The notes below the pieces were generated by a model, which saw nothing but the letters and a program-made list of their open reading frames with translations, made no database searches and was not told the origin of the DNA. Below are positions 10,420 to 20,501 of a stretch of 64,000 bases of DNA, one piece after another; the stretch's first letter is position 1; every line of letters begins with the position of its first letter. The stretch is from Oceanobacillus oncorhynchi (GTDB taxonomy: Bacteria > Bacillota > Bacilli > Bacillales > Amphibacillaceae). Where the stretch lies: positions 124,001 through 188,000 of the forward strand of contig NZ_CDGG01000001.1 in NCBI RefSeq assembly GCF_000821065.1, in the 5' to 3' direction. Made by a program: the position numbers and the translations under genes.

Positions 10420-11124
10420 ATGAGTCAAAAAATATTAGTTGTCGATGATGAACAGCCAATTGCTGATATATTACAATTTAATTTAGAAAAAGAAGGATAC
10501 CAGGTAGTGGTAGCGAATGATGGCGATACTGCAATTGAACTTGCAGAAACAGAGCGTCCTAATCTTATTCTATTGGATATTATGCTTCCTGGAAAAGACG
10601 GAAATGAAGTATTGCGTGAGGTACGTAAAACACAAAGTGTCCCTGTGATTATGCTGACTGCAAAAGATGCTGAAATCGATAAGGTGCTCGGATTAGAGCT
10701 TGGTGCAGACGATTATGTGACCAAACCATTCAGTAATCGTGAATTAATTGCGCGCGTGAAAGCAAATCTGCGTCGTGAAAATGTACCTGCAGAGGAGCCG
10801 TCAAAAACAACCAAGGATATTGTGATTGGCGATTTAGTCGTCCATCCCGATGCATATGTTGTTTCCCGCAAAGGCGTAGAGATTGAATTAACTCACCGTG
10901 AATTTGAATTATTACATTATTTAGCACGCCATATTGGACAAGTTATGACACGTGAACACTTATTGGAAACCGTATGGGGCTATGATTATTTTGGTGATGT
11001 GCGTACGGTTGATGTAACGGTTCGCCGTCTGCGTGAAAAAATTGAAGAAAATCCTAGCAACCCATTATGGATTGTCACAAGAAGAGGTGTCGGCTATTAT
11101 TTGCGCAGTCCTGAACAGGAGTAA
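10420..11124 (+). CDS. walR: Essential cell-wall response regulator WalR (YycF)
   Basis: WalR controls peptidoglycan hydrolases and cell-wall metabolism with the kinase WalK. The receiver domain (residues 1-120) opens with ILVVDDE and has its phospho-acceptor Asp53 in LLDIMLPG. A Lys in the MLTAKD and YVTKPF motifs completes the site. The winged-helix OmpR-type output domain ends with [10 protein letters not shown] start at ATG 10420 (MSQKIL), because the GTG nine nt earlier lies too close to the AAAGGATG ribosome binding site. It is the first gene of the operon, 6 nt before walK. Confidence 0.96.
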   Translation: MSQKILVVDDEQPIADILQFNLEKEGYQVVVANDGDTAIELAETERPNLILLDIMLPGKDGNEVLREVRKTQSVPVIMLTAKDAEIDKVLGLELGADDYVTKPFSNRELIARVKANLRRENVPAEEPSKTTKDIVIGDLVVHPDAYVVSRKGVEIELTHREFELLHYLARHIGQVMTREHLLETVWGYDYFGDVRTVDVTVRRLREKIEENPSNPLWIVTRRGVGYYLRSPEQE

Positions 11125-11130
11125 GGCAAT

Positions 11131-12957
11131 ATGAATAAAGTTGGTTTTTTTAGATCAATCCAGTTAAAGTTTATTATTATTTATATCCTTCTGTTGATTT
11201 TAGCTGTACAGGTTATCGGCTCTTTTTTTACACAACGGCTAGAACAAGAATTAACGGATACGTTTAAGGCATCAATCACGGAGCGTGTGGAGATGTTGAG
11301 CTATAATCTGGAACAAGCTTTTGCGAGAGAGCGTTCGGAAGACGAGCCGAGTTTAGAGCAGGAAATTCAATCCATCATTGATGATGTGAATACCGAGAAT
11401 GTAGCGACAACCATTTATGTTTATGATCGTCAGGGCAGGATTCTCGGGACAAACCAGATTGATGAGCAGGGAGAGGTCGGCAAGAAATCTACAGATATCG
11501 ATGTACAGAATACGATCTTTTTTGAACAATCCCAGCGGAGTACGTATTTTGACCGGCAAACCGACAGCAGAGTGCATGTCCATGTGGAGCCGCTGATTGG
11601 AAATGGAGAGGCAGTTGGAGCGGTGCAGTTCACTGCTTCTTTGGAAGAGGTCTATGACCAAATCGAAGGAATCAATAATATCTTCCTGCAGGGTTCTGTT
11701 TTGGCGATAAGTATCTCTGCCATCCTCGGGGTACTCGTGGCGCGTACAATTACCAAGCCAATCAAGGAAATGCGTGAGCAAGCACTGATTATGTCGAATG
11801 GAGACTTCACACAAAAACTGGACGTCTATGGACGGGATGAAATTGGACAGCTTGCCGAAACCTTTAATGATTTAAATAGCAGGCTGAAGCATTCTTACGC
11901 TACGATTGAAGAAGAGCGAAGGAAGCTGAGCTCTGTTCTTTCGTATATGAGTGACGGGGTAATCGCAACCGATCAGACGGGAGCAGTCACATTGATGAAT
12001 GATGCTGCGGCCAGAATGATTGGCTCCAATCCGGATGATATGATTGGAGATGATCTCATCGATGTGCTTAACCTGGAAGAGAAAATTGTCGATATTAGCA
12101 AGCTGTCCGACAGCGGTTCGATGATTATCGATTTCAGTGATGAAGAAACGCCGTTTATCATACGTGCAAACTTTTCGACAGTTGTGGATGAGGAAGAAGA
12201 AGTGACAGGGTTTATTACTGTTATCAGCGATGTTACGGAGCAGGAGAAAATGGAACAAGAGCGAAGAGACTTTGTATCGAATGTATCTCATGAACTCCGC
12301 ACGCCGCTGACGACCATGAAAAGCTACTTAGAAGCATTGTCTGACGGTGCTTGGGAAAATAAAGAAATTGCGCCGCGCTTTTTAGAGGTTACACAGAAGG
12401 AAACGGACCGGATGATCCGGATGGTAAATGATCTGCTGCAGCTGTCTAAAATGGATTCAGATGAATTGCCGATGCATAAAGAAAGAACAGAATTCATGGG
12501 TTATGTACATCAGGTCCTTGATCGTTATGAAATGAATTTGCCGGAAACGATTACGCTGGAGCGCCAGATACCAAAAGGAAAATCGTTTGTATGGATGGAC
12601 CGGGATAAGGTAACACAGGTATTTGATAATATTATTACCAATGCTTTTAAATACTCGCCAGAAGGTGGAAAAGTGCGTGTGAATCTGGATGTAAGACGTC
12701 ATATGGTCATTATCAGTATTCAGGATGAAGGAATGGGGATTCCATATGACAAGCTCGATAAAATATTTGATCGTTTCTACCGCGCCGACCGCGCCAGAAC
12801 AAGAAAATTTGGCGGAACCGGTCTTGGTTTAGCAATTACAAAAGAACTTGTTGAGGCTCATCATGGAAAGATTTGGGCCCAAAGTAAAGAAGGACGCGGT
12901 ACGACAATCCTATTTACCTTGCCACTCATGGGCTCGAAGCGGGGGAGAGGCAGATGA
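11131..12957 (+). CDS. walK: Cell-wall sensor histidine kinase WalK (YycG)
   Basis: This is the membrane kinase that phosphorylates WalR. The 608 residues run as follows: transmembrane helix about 13-33, an extracytoplasmic PAS-like sensor about 35-182, and a second helix about 183-206. HAMP covers about 207-258 and a cytoplasmic PAS about 265-365. The dimerisation domain has the phosphorylated His387 in SHELRTP. The ATPase domain has NAFKYSPEGG, DEGMGIP and GGTGLGLAI motifs. This is the full domain order of Bacillus WalK. Its stop overlaps the yycH start by 4 nt. Confidence 0.97.
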   Translation: MNKVGFFRSIQLKFIIIYILLLILAVQVIGSFFTQRLEQELTDTFKASITERVEMLSYNLEQAFARERSEDEPSLEQEIQSIIDDVNTENVATTIYVYDRQGRILGTNQIDEQGEVGKKSTDIDVQNTIFFEQSQRSTYFDRQTDSRVHVHVEPLIGNGEAVGAVQFTASLEEVYDQIEGINNIFLQGSVLAISISAILGVLVARTITKPIKEMREQALIMSNGDFTQKLDVYGRDEIGQLAETFNDLNSRLKHSYATIEEERRKLSSVLSYMSDGVIATDQTGAVTLMNDAAARMIGSNPDDMIGDDLIDVLNLEEKIVDISKLSDSGSMIIDFSDEETPFIIRANFSTVVDEEEEVTGFITVISDVTEQEKMEQERRDFVSNVSHELRTPLTTMKSYLEALSDGAWENKEIAPRFLEVTQKETDRMIRMVNDLLQLSKMDSDELPMHKERTEFMGYVHQVLDRYEMNLPETITLERQIPKGKSFVWMDRDKVTQVFDNIITNAFKYSPEGGKVRVNLDVRRHMVIISIQDEGMGIPYDKLDKIFDRFYRADRARTRKFGGTGLGLAITKELVEAHHGKIWAQSKEGRGTTILFTLPLMGSKRGRGR

Positions 12958-14258
12958 AATTAGAGACTGCAAAATCATTATTGCTGATTATTTTAATAGG
13001 AACGAGTCTGGTTCTCACGTTCGGGATGTGGAATTATCAGGCGGAATACAGGCCATTAAACGATGTCGAATCGATTGATGAAGTAGATCTGGGCGGTGAA
13101 GAACAGGAGATAAGTGATCTTGTAAAGCCGAATGATGTGGTTTTTAAAATGAACGGCGAATTCTCCAGCTATAAGGAACCAGAGGATAGTATGCAGTTTT
13201 TTGAAGATATCCGGCAATGGGAATTGACGGATATACAAAGGAATGATTTAGAAGAAGACACTGAATCTGGTGCAGAAGTAGAAATTATTTTCCCGACGGA
13301 GGTCCCGTTATCTTTGTTCGATACGATCTTAAATGTCGACAGTACATTGACGAATAACACGAATTTCTATGTGGATCGATTTTCCATCGAGCTGCAGGAA
13401 GAGGAAGAGGTTTTACACGTTCAATTTGTTTCAGCAGACAGGGAAGAAGTTGTGGAAGGTACGATCTACTCCAGAACGAGCTATGACGAGCTGCTGTCGA
13501 TATTTGGGGAGCTGACGGAAGATGAGTATGAGGAAAAACAGTTATTGACCGATGCAGCCAGAGATATTTATATTCCAAAGGAAAAGAAAGCATTAACGTC
13601 TTATACGTATACCTTCGACTCCATTGAAGCGGTCGATATCAGAAATATTATGTTCAGCAACCCGAATGTAGTCAGTGTATCAGAGACAGCTCCTGGATCG
13701 ATTATGTATCGGACAGATAATAGACAATTAAATATTGCCGGCTACGGGATGCGGTTTATTGATGTTGCGGAAAGAAATACGGAGCAGGTGGATAACAGCG
13801 TTTTACAGCAAAGCTTAAATAATATTAACGCACATCGAGGCTTTACAGGAGATTATCGCTTAGAAGGCTTTACAGAAGATAGTATTGCTTACCGGATGTA
13901 TCAATTTGAATATCCTGTTGTGAATAATTCATATATGGATTTATCTACCATCTATCAGGAATGGCAAAATGATCAATTAAGCAAATATAATCGTTCTCTG
14001 GTATCGCTCAATACCGTGGTCAATACCTCGGAAAAAGAGTTGAGGAGCGGCGAAGAGATTATGAACAGCATTCAGCAAAATGAAAATACAGCAGATATCC
14101 AAGATGTTCAGATTGCCTACCGTTTAACGATTGAAACCGATGATAATGGAGATTATGTGCTTTTAGAGCCTAATTGGTATCAGAAAGTAAATAACAGCTG
14201 GTCAGTGGTACCAGAGCCAAATACAAACACACAGCAAAACTTAGAAGGAGGAAGTTGA
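12954..14258 (+). CDS. yycH: WalK-interacting regulator YycH (WalH)
   Basis: YycH is an extracytoplasmic protein with one N-terminal membrane anchor (residues about 7-26) that in B. subtilis forms a complex with YycI and WalK and lowers WalK activity. The 434-residue protein is low in recognisable motifs. Identity rests on position between walK and yycI, the length, the single anchor and the repeated acidic beta-rich domain. The start overlaps walK and the stop lies just before yycI. Confidence 0.88.
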   Translation: MKLETAKSLLLIILIGTSLVLTFGMWNYQAEYRPLNDVESIDEVDLGGEEQEISDLVKPNDVVFKMNGEFSSYKEPEDSMQFFEDIRQWELTDIQRNDLEEDTESGAEVEIIFPTEVPLSLFDTILNVDSTLTNNTNFYVDRFSIELQEEEEVLHVQFVSADREEVVEGTIYSRTSYDELLSIFGELTEDEYEEKQLLTDAARDIYIPKEKKALTSYTYTFDSIEAVDIRNIMFSNPNVVSVSETAPGSIMYRTDNRQLNIAGYGMRFIDVAERNTEQVDNSVLQQSLNNINAHRGFTGDYRLEGFTEDSIAYRMYQFEYPVVNNSYMDLSTIYQEWQNDQLSKYNRSLVSLNTVVNTSEKELRSGEEIMNSIQQNENTADIQDVQIAYRLTIETDDNGDYVLLEPNWYQKVNNSWSVVPEPNTNTQQNLEGGS

Positions 14259-14260
14259 GA

Positions 14261-15208
14261 ATGCAATGGTCACATATTAAAACGCTGTTTATTCTCAGTT
14301 TCCTTGTCTTAAATATTTATTTGCTATTTCAATTTATTGATAAGCAGCAGGATATGGATATTCCAGAGCTGGAGGTTAATGATTTGAATCTGGACGAGCA
14401 GCTGGATCAAGAAAATATTACTGTTTCTGCAGACACTGATTTTGAAGTTCCTGAGCTGAGCTATATTTCATCCACTCAAAAGGAATTTACCCAAACGGAA
14501 ATTAGGGAATTAAATGATATAGATGATATCGATGCGGCGAAGAGTGTGGATAATAAGTTGTTAACTGTGGAATTTTCTTCACCATTGGAGATTCCGGAAA
14601 ATTTGGAGCGGGGAGATTTGTCTGATTTGGTCAGCCCGTATGTTTTAAATACTTCTGAATTCAGTTTTGGCACATGGAATCATGATTTAAATATTATCGT
14701 CTTCTATCAAAATAAAGAAGGATACCCGCTTTATTTAAATCAGCATGCAATGCTCACTTTTTATGTGAATGATGATAGAGAGATTACGCATTATACGCAA
14801 ACGATGGTCGGTGACGCAAGTACACAGGGGAGCACCAGCTTAAATACACCTAAGATTGCCATTGGTACGCTTCTTCAAAATCGCTTTTTAAATGCCGAAG
14901 AAGAAGTGACAAATGTCACGTACGGGTATTATTCCAGAATTGATGAAGAAGGAGAAGGGACGCAGGTGTTTGCACCCACATACAAAATCACGGTAGCTGA
15001 AGAAGATGAGGAAAATGATTATTTTGTCAATGCTGCAGAGTCCTTTACGTATCCGGGAAATTATACGGAATATTTTACAACAAAGATGTTTGAGGAAAAT
15101 TATTTACAAAAGCTTTATTCCATGTCGGAGGATGATGAGGAAATAGCGGATGACCTAATTTCCATTATAGAGGATAAGATTGAGCCTTATAGGAGTGAGC
15201 CAGAATGA
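14261..15208 (+). CDS. yycI: WalK-interacting regulator YycI (WalI)
   Basis: This is the partner of YycH, with an N-terminal transmembrane helix (about residues 6-24) and a YycH/YycI-type extracellular beta-rich domain. I start at ATG 14261, because the AGAAGGAGG site at 14243-14251 is 9 nt before it and only 3 nt before the in-frame TTG at 14255. That gives 315 residues. The stop overlaps the yycJ start. With YycH it should restrain WalK. Confidence 0.88.
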   Translation: MQWSHIKTLFILSFLVLNIYLLFQFIDKQQDMDIPELEVNDLNLDEQLDQENITVSADTDFEVPELSYISSTQKEFTQTEIRELNDIDDIDAAKSVDNKLLTVEFSSPLEIPENLERGDLSDLVSPYVLNTSEFSFGTWNHDLNIIVFYQNKEGYPLYLNQHAMLTFYVNDDREITHYTQTMVGDASTQGSTSLNTPKIAIGTLLQNRFLNAEEEVTNVTYGYYSRIDEEGEGTQVFAPTYKITVAEEDEENDYFVNAAESFTYPGNYTEYFTTKMFEENYLQKLYSMSEDDEEIADDLISIIEDKIEPYRSEPE

Positions 15209-16008
15209 GTTTACGTTTTAGTGTGCTTGCCTCAGGCAGCACAGGCAACGCCTTTTATATCGAAACAGAACAACAGCGTTTACTAGTAGACGCCGGATTA
15301 AGCGGAAAAAAGATGGACGGGCTGTTTAAGGGAATTGATGTCGATCCGTCACGTCTTGACGGGATTCTGGTAACACATGAGCATAGCGACCACATTAAAG
15401 GTCTGGGCATTTTTGCGCGAAAGTATCAGCTGCCCATCTATGCAAATGAAAAAACATGGCAGGCAATGGAGTCTTCTCTCGGAAAGCTGACCATCGACCA
15501 AAAATTTCAGTTTGATATGGGATCCGTTCGAAGCTTTGGAGATATCGAGGTCGAATCATTCGGTGTGTCTCATGATGCGGCAGAGCCAATGTTTTACACC
15601 TTCCGCAATAACGGACAGAAAGTAGCGCTTGTGACGGATTTAGGATACGTATCCGAACGTATTAAAAAAACGGTCGAGGACGCAGACGCTTATATTTTTG
15701 AAGCAAATCATGATGTGGAGATGCTTAGGATGGGACGCTATCCATGGAATGTAAAACGACGCATCTTAGGAGACTCCGGACATATTTCCAATGAGGATTC
15801 CGGGCTTGCTTTAACCGATGTTATTTCTAACCGTACGAAGCGGATTTACCTGGCTCACCTGAGTCTGGATAATAATATGAAAGACCTGGCGCGTATGTCT
15901 GTCAATCAAGTTCTGACCGAGCGCGGAATCGATGTAGAGCTGCATGACACTGATCCGGAAGCGCCAACGCCATTATATGATGTCGGCGCTGTAACCGAGC
16001 GTGTATAA
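15205..16008 (+). CDS. yycJ: Metallo-beta-lactamase-fold hydrolase YycJ (WalJ)
   Basis: The 267-residue metallo-beta-lactamase-fold protein has the zinc motif THEHSDH near residues 55-61. Further metal ligands are expected in GVSHDA, VTDLG and LAHLS. The family is conserved in the wal operon, and YycJ has been linked to DNA exonuclease activity in mismatch repair, but the link to wall control is unclear. It is the last gene before the long hairpin at 16034. Confidence 0.92.
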   Translation: MSLRFSVLASGSTGNAFYIETEQQRLLVDAGLSGKKMDGLFKGIDVDPSRLDGILVTHEHSDHIKGLGIFARKYQLPIYANEKTWQAMESSLGKLTIDQKFQFDMGSVRSFGDIEVESFGVSHDAAEPMFYTFRNNGQKVALVTDLGYVSERIKKTVEDADAYIFEANHDVEMLRMGRYPWNVKRRILGDSGHISNEDSGLALTDVISNRTKRIYLAHLSLDNNMKDLARMSVNQVLTERGIDVELHDTDPEAPTPLYDVGAVTERV

Positions 16009-16033
16009 AGAAAATAAAGTAATGATCAAAGAT

Positions 16034-16106
16034 ACAGAGGTCTGTAATGGGATAAAAATTTCATTTGTGCATAAACTGAAATTAATTCCCTCTTGCAGAC
16101 CTCTGT
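16034..16106 (+). terminator. Long hairpin after yycJ, probable terminator
   Basis: ACAGAGGTCTG (16034-16044) pairs perfectly with CAGACCTCTGT (16096-16106), followed by a short T run. Inside, GGGAT/ATTCCC and AATTTCA/TGAAATT can extend the stem, so the whole 73 nt forms one long rod. It separates the yyc genes from htrA. Confidence 0.6.
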
Positions 16107-16303
16107 TTTGAATTCTGGAGGCTGAGCTCGGAGCCCATGGAAAGCGTAGTGTATTTCTGTAGCGGTCGCTTACAGCAAATTTATATCTAGTATGTTACCG
16201 ATAGACTTTGGTGAAGAGCAGAATTAATAAAGAGCAATTTTGTGTTAGTAATAAATGTATTTAGGGAATATGTAGGTAGATGAATCGATAAGGAGAAGGA
16301 TAT

Positions 16304-17521
16304 ATGGAATATAATGACCAACCGAATCAGCCGCAGCCAGGACCGGATAAAAAGAATAAAGGAAAATGGCTTATCCCCTTACTGCTAGGTATTATTATTG
16401 GCGGAATCCTCGTGTTGCTTATAAATCCTGATTTTCTTCGTAATGAGAATACAGCGCAAATCAGCCCTGCTGGTGAAGAAGAAAACAATGAGAACGCTGA
16501 CAGTAACGGGATTTTGGAAGACCAGCCGATGCAGGTAGATGTTTCTACTCAGCTGACAGAGATTATTGAACAAGTAACCCCCGCAGTAGTCGGTATAACT
16601 AATATTCAGCAGAATGTTTCTTGGGGAGCCGAAGCGGATGGGATTGAGGCCGGAACAGGATCAGGCGTCATTTATAAGGTAGAAGACGGAGAAACCTATA
16701 TTGTGACGAACCACCATGTTATTGAAGATGCGGACAGCGTAGAAGTGATTTTGCATGATGAGACACATATGGAAGCAGAAATCATCGGCAGTGATTTATT
16801 TACAGATTTAGCAGTACTTAAAATGGATAATGAGAATGAAGATACGCCAATGGAAATCGGAACCTCCGAGAGTTTGAAGGTAGGCGAACCGGCCATTGCT
16901 ATCGGAAACCCGCTGGGAGCATACTTATCAAGCACTGTTACGCAGGGCGTCATCAGCGGGATGGAGCGCACCATTCCAATGGATTTTAACTTTGACGGGC
17001 AGCCCGATTGGCAGGCTGAAGTTATCCAGACAGACGCAGCGATTAATCCGGGAAATAGCGGCGGAGCATTGATAAATTTATACGGGCAATTGATCGGTAT
17101 TAATTCTATGAAAATTAATGAGGAAGCGGTAGAAGGAATTGGTTTTGCCATTCCAATCGACAGTGCCATTCCTGTGATTCAGGAATTAGAGGAAAATGGA
17201 GAAGTCGTCCGTCCATTCTTAGGTGTAGAAATTTATTCGATTGAGGAGCTGCCTCAATATGAATGGAGAAACACATTGCAGCTGCCGGTGGAAGTTGAGG
17301 GCGGTGTGTATGTATGGAGCGTAGAAAACTTATCGCCAGCTGATGAAGCAGGTATTCAACAATATGATGTCATCGTCGCATTGGATGGTGTGCCTGTGCA
17401 TAACACGATTGACCTGCGGAAAATCCTTTACGAAGAGAAAGAGGTTGGAGAAGTCGTAACCATTGATTATTACAGGGACGGCGAGTTAATGCAGACAGAG
17501 TTGGAATTAGAAATTCAATAA
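16304..17521 (+). CDS. htrC: HtrA/DegP-family membrane-anchored serine protease (YyxA/HtrC)
   Basis: This is an extracytoplasmic quality-control protease of the wal locus. The 405-residue protein has a short cytoplasmic N-terminus rich in Pro, Gln and Lys, and one transmembrane helix near residues 22-40. The trypsin-like domain has the triad His138 (NHHVI), Asp168 (TDLAVL) and Ser252 (GNSGGAL). A C-terminal PDZ domain covers about 300-400. Length and layout match Bacillus HtrA paralogues, and the YyxA position after yycJ supports this name. It has its own ribosome binding site (AAGGAGAAGG) and a terminator after it. Confidence 0.93.
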   Translation: MEYNDQPNQPQPGPDKKNKGKWLIPLLLGIIIGGILVLLINPDFLRNENTAQISPAGEEENNENADSNGILEDQPMQVDVSTQLTEIIEQVTPAVVGITNIQQNVSWGAEADGIEAGTGSGVIYKVEDGETYIVTNHHVIEDADSVEVILHDETHMEAEIIGSDLFTDLAVLKMDNENEDTPMEIGTSESLKVGEPAIAIGNPLGAYLSSTVTQGVISGMERTIPMDFNFDGQPDWQAEVIQTDAAINPGNSGGALINLYGQLIGINSMKINEEAVEGIGFAIPIDSAIPVIQELEENGEVVRPFLGVEIYSIEELPQYEWRNTLQLPVEVEGGVYVWSVENLSPADEAGIQQYDVIVALDGVPVHNTIDLRKILYEEKEVGEVVTIDYYRDGELMQTELELEIQ

Positions 17522-17530
17522 AAGCTAGAA

Positions 17531-17566
17531 AAGAATGGATGAAAGGGTATCCATTCTTTTTTTAGT
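17531..17566 (+). terminator. Intrinsic terminator of htrC
   Basis: AAGAATGGAT and ATCCATTCTT form a perfect 10-bp stem followed by a T run. Confidence 0.9.
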
Positions 17567-17568
17567 TT

Positions 17569-17761
17569 TTATCCACAGAAATATAGAATTATGCACAAAC
17601 GGTGGATAAGAAAGGAATGAGATTCTATATTTGGTGTGGAAAATATGTTCCTATACTATATAAATGCGAACATTTGTGCATATGTGGATATAATTGTGGA
17701 TAAATGCAGTTTGTCCATAAGCTATAAACAGGATTTTTGAATTACACAGATGTTGTCCACA
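17569..17761. promoter_or_regulatory. Cluster of DnaA boxes
   Basis: Three sites match TTATNCACA exactly: TTATCCACA at 17569-17577, TTATGCACA at 17589-17597, and TGTGGATAA (reverse) at 17695-17703. One-mismatch copies lie at 17601-17609, 17675-17683, 17683-17691 and 17753-17761. Seven boxes in under 200 bp of non-coding DNA is far more than chance. B. subtilis is known to carry DnaA-box clusters away from oriC, including one by yydA (rlmH), which in that species follows the htrA-like gene. Confidence 0.75.
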
Positions 17762-17778
17762 ATTTGGGTGTGGGAAAG

Positions 17779-18150
17779 TTACGTGAAGGCTTCTTTTTCA
17801 TTTCGCTGAGACCAGAGAAAGATGAGCAGTATAAGTAACGTCAGATCTAATCGCGAAGCAAAAAGAAATGCGAATATCCCGTCCCCTGTCAGAATAGGAA
17901 GCTTGGTGAAAAAGAGTGCGCCAAGCATAATAAAAATCAGTGGAATAAGACTTATGTGGATAAATATTCTGCCGATTAATAACATCCCCGCCATCACTTC
18001 AAACAGAGCTACAAAGAAATAAACAAAATTGGATAAAGGCACGCCCATTTGTTCAAAACTGCTGACCATCGAAAGGTCCACAAATTTCATCAGCCCGGAA
18101 ACTAGAAATACAAATCCCACTACATAGCAAATAAGCTTCATTGGTTTCAT
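17779..18150 (-). CDS. DoxX-like small membrane protein
   Basis: The 123-residue protein has four predicted membrane helices and the DoxX-like opening FLVSGLMKF. The charged C-terminus is short. I start at the ATG at 18150, because GGAGG lies 9 nt upstream of it, while the ATG at 18159 directly follows the ribosome binding site. It is a single gene, convergent with htrC. DoxX-family proteins have been tied to thiol or oxidative stress defence in other bacteria; its role here is unknown. Confidence 0.7.
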   Translation of the reverse strand: MKPMKLICYVVGFVFLVSGLMKFVDLSMVSSFEQMGVPLSNFVYFFVALFEVMAGMLLIGRIFIHISLIPLIFIMLGALFFTKLPILTGDGIFAFLFASRLDLTLLILLIFLWSQRNEKEAFT

Positions 18151-18305
18151 GTGAAACATCCTCCTTTTTTAAATGGTATGCAGGGGAAAGGACAAACTTT
18201 CCCAAGAATCTGGAGAAAAGCATATTGTTTTCATAAGCGATTAACTATATAATTCATTCATATGCGCTTTAGCTTTTTATAAAAAAGAAGAGGAGGAGGA
18301 TAAGT

Positions 18306-20021
18306 ATGCTGCGTCAATTTTTTTCATACTATAAACCGCATAAGCGGTTATTTATTATAGATTTTTCAGCTGCAGTGATTGTGGCGCTGATGGAATTAGC
18401 CTTTCCGGTAGCGGTTCAGTGGTTTATCGATCAATTATTACCTGGCCAAGACTGGAATGCCATTGTTGTTATATCGATTTTACTGCTGATTGTGTATATT
18501 ATCAGTACGTATTTGCAATATGTGGTTTCCTATTTAGGGCATAAATTGGGAATTAATATCGAAACAGATATGCGCCGTGATTTATTTTATCAGGTTCAGA
18601 GACAATCCTTTCATTTCTTTGATAATACGAAAACAGGCCATATCATGAGCCGTATTACGAATGATTTATTTGATCTGGGAGAGCTTGCCCATCACGGCCC
18701 GGAGGATTTCTTTATTTCCATCATGACATTTTTAGGTGCTTTCTTTATTATGTTCACCATTAATCCAGTTTTAGCACTGATTGTTCTTATTACCGTACCT
18801 ATCCTGATATTCCTTATTACATTTGGAAATATTCGTATGAATAAGGCGTGGAGAAAAATGTATGCAAATATTGCAGGAGTCAATGCAAGAATAGAGGATG
18901 CTGTTTCTGGTGTACGTGTCGTACAATCCTTTACAAATGAAGAATTCGAAAAGCAGCGTTTTCAGGAGAATAATGAAAAGTTTCGCCTTGTAAAGGTTGG
19001 AGCATATAAAGTAATGGGTATCGTCCATTCGAATATTTTTCTGCTGATGCGTTTAATGACACTGCTTGTACTTGTTGTAGGGGCCTGGTTCACTTATACA
19101 GATCGCCTCAGCTATGGAGAATTAGTCAGCTTTATCTTGTTCGTGAATGTATTAACGACACCAATCAATAAAATTACAGCACTCTTAGAGCTATATCCCA
19201 AAGGAATGGCCGGCTTTAAACGTTTCTCAGATATGATGGCAATCAACCCGGATGTCGAGGACAAGCCGGATGCCGAAGCAGTCAGTGAATTAAAAGGGGA
19301 TATCCGTTTTGATCAAGTCAGCTTCAGCTACGATAAAACGAAAAAACCGGTATTGAACGATATCAGCTTTGATATTCATCATGGAGAGACGGTTGCTTTT
19401 GTCGGACCGTCTGGAGCTGGAAAAACAACGATTTCCGCATTGATTCCAAGATTTTATGATGTGACAGATGGAGCGATTACGATTGATGGAATGGATATTC
19501 GTGATATGACGAAGGAATCTCTCCGCAGTAAAATCGGTGTCGTACAGCAGGATGTATTTCTGTTTACAGGAACCCTGCGGGAGAATATTGCGTATGGAAA
19601 CCTGGAAGCAACTGATGAAGAAATCGAACTTGCAGCTAAACGTGCACATATGGAGGATTTTATTAAGGAGCTTCCAGATGGCTATGAGACACAGGTTGGA
19701 GAAAGAGGCTTAAAGCTGTCAGGAGGACAAAAGCAGCGGATTGCAATAGCGCGGATGTTCTTGAAAAATCCGCCAATTCTTATTTTGGACGAAGCAACCT
19801 CGGCGCTGGATACAGAGACAGAAATGATTATTCAAAAAGCATTGAACGAGCTGGCCGCCAACCGGACGACAATTGTGATCGCCCATCGTCTTGCTACGAT
19901 TAAAGAAGCAGACCGTATTATGGTGGTAACGAAAAATGGGATTGAAGAAGAAGGAACGCACGAAGAACTCCTGCAGAAAAAAGGTATCTTTGCTCATCTG
20001 CACGGTGTTCAAATGAAATAG
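18306..20021 (+). CDS. ABC exporter, fused permease and ATPase (multidrug/lipid type)
   Basis: The 571-residue half-transporter works as a homodimer or heterodimer to push hydrophobic compounds out of the membrane. The N-terminal six-helix domain (about residues 10-310) is followed by an ATPase domain. Walker A GPSGAGKTT lies near 366, the signature KLSGGQKQR near 470, and Walker B LILDEATSAL near 490. It resembles Sav1866/MsbA-type exporters. It is monocistronic with its own terminator. The substrate cannot be told from sequence. Confidence 0.9.
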   Translation: MLRQFFSYYKPHKRLFIIDFSAAVIVALMELAFPVAVQWFIDQLLPGQDWNAIVVISILLLIVYIISTYLQYVVSYLGHKLGINIETDMRRDLFYQVQRQSFHFFDNTKTGHIMSRITNDLFDLGELAHHGPEDFFISIMTFLGAFFIMFTINPVLALIVLITVPILIFLITFGNIRMNKAWRKMYANIAGVNARIEDAVSGVRVVQSFTNEEFEKQRFQENNEKFRLVKVGAYKVMGIVHSNIFLLMRLMTLLVLVVGAWFTYTDRLSYGELVSFILFVNVLTTPINKITALLELYPKGMAGFKRFSDMMAINPDVEDKPDAEAVSELKGDIRFDQVSFSYDKTKKPVLNDISFDIHHGETVAFVGPSGAGKTTISALIPRFYDVTDGAITIDGMDIRDMTKESLRSKIGVVQQDVFLFTGTLRENIAYGNLEATDEEIELAAKRAHMEDFIKELPDGYETQVGERGLKLSGGQKQRIAIARMFLKNPPILILDEATSALDTETEMIIQKALNELAANRTTIVIAHRLATIKEADRIMVVTKNGIEEEGTHEELLQKKGIFAHLHGVQMK

Positions 20022-20025
20022 CAGA

Positions 20026-20057
20026 ACAGGCTGTGCCAAGCGCAGCCTGTTTTTTTA
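20026..20057 (+). terminator. Intrinsic terminator of the ABC exporter gene
   Basis: ACAGGCTG (20026-20033) pairs with CAGCCTGT (20043-20050) and seven T follow. Confidence 0.9.
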
Positions 20058-20158
20058 GCGTATTGTCTTCATTTCCCGGGAAATAAAGACATCTGTCTTC
20101 TGATTAGCATAAAAACATAAAAAATAACACAAGCTAAGACTAATTAGGAGGTGGCCTG

Positions 20159-20479
20159 ATGAATCGAATATATCGCGCCCTTATCTTCGCCGGCATTATT
20201 ATCATTCCATTGTTGATTGGAACATGGGTGAATGCAGAAGAGCCGGAATATGCCGAATGGGGTCAGATTGCCATGAAAGAAGTGAAAGCCAAGTACCCTC
20301 AAGAAAAAATTGTAGATTATTTGCATGTAGGCAGACAAACAGAATCTGAAAATACAGTCGAAACCTTTAAGCTATGGTTAGTGGGAAAAGAAAAGGAATT
20401 TGGTGTTATTATTGATATTTATTTTAAAACCGATACAAAAGAAATTGTCGAAATAAAAATGAGGGAAACAAAGAACTAG
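20159..20479 (+). CDS. DUF3889 family secreted protein
   Basis: The 106-residue protein has an N-terminal signal peptide (hydrophobic residues about 7-24, cleavage near NAEEP). The short domain has the DUF3889 hallmarks YAEWGQIAMKE, KYP and VDYLHVGR, then FKLWL and EFGVII. The family is found in Bacillaceae and has no known function. GGAGGTGGCC precedes the ATG. It is convergent with the acetyltransferase gene. Confidence 0.75.
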   Translation: MNRIYRALIFAGIIIIPLLIGTWVNAEEPEYAEWGQIAMKEVKAKYPQEKIVDYLHVGRQTESENTVETFKLWLVGKEKEFGVIIDIYFKTDTKEIVEIKMRETKN

Positions 20480-20501
20480 CACAATGAGCTGTGATTCTCC
20501 G

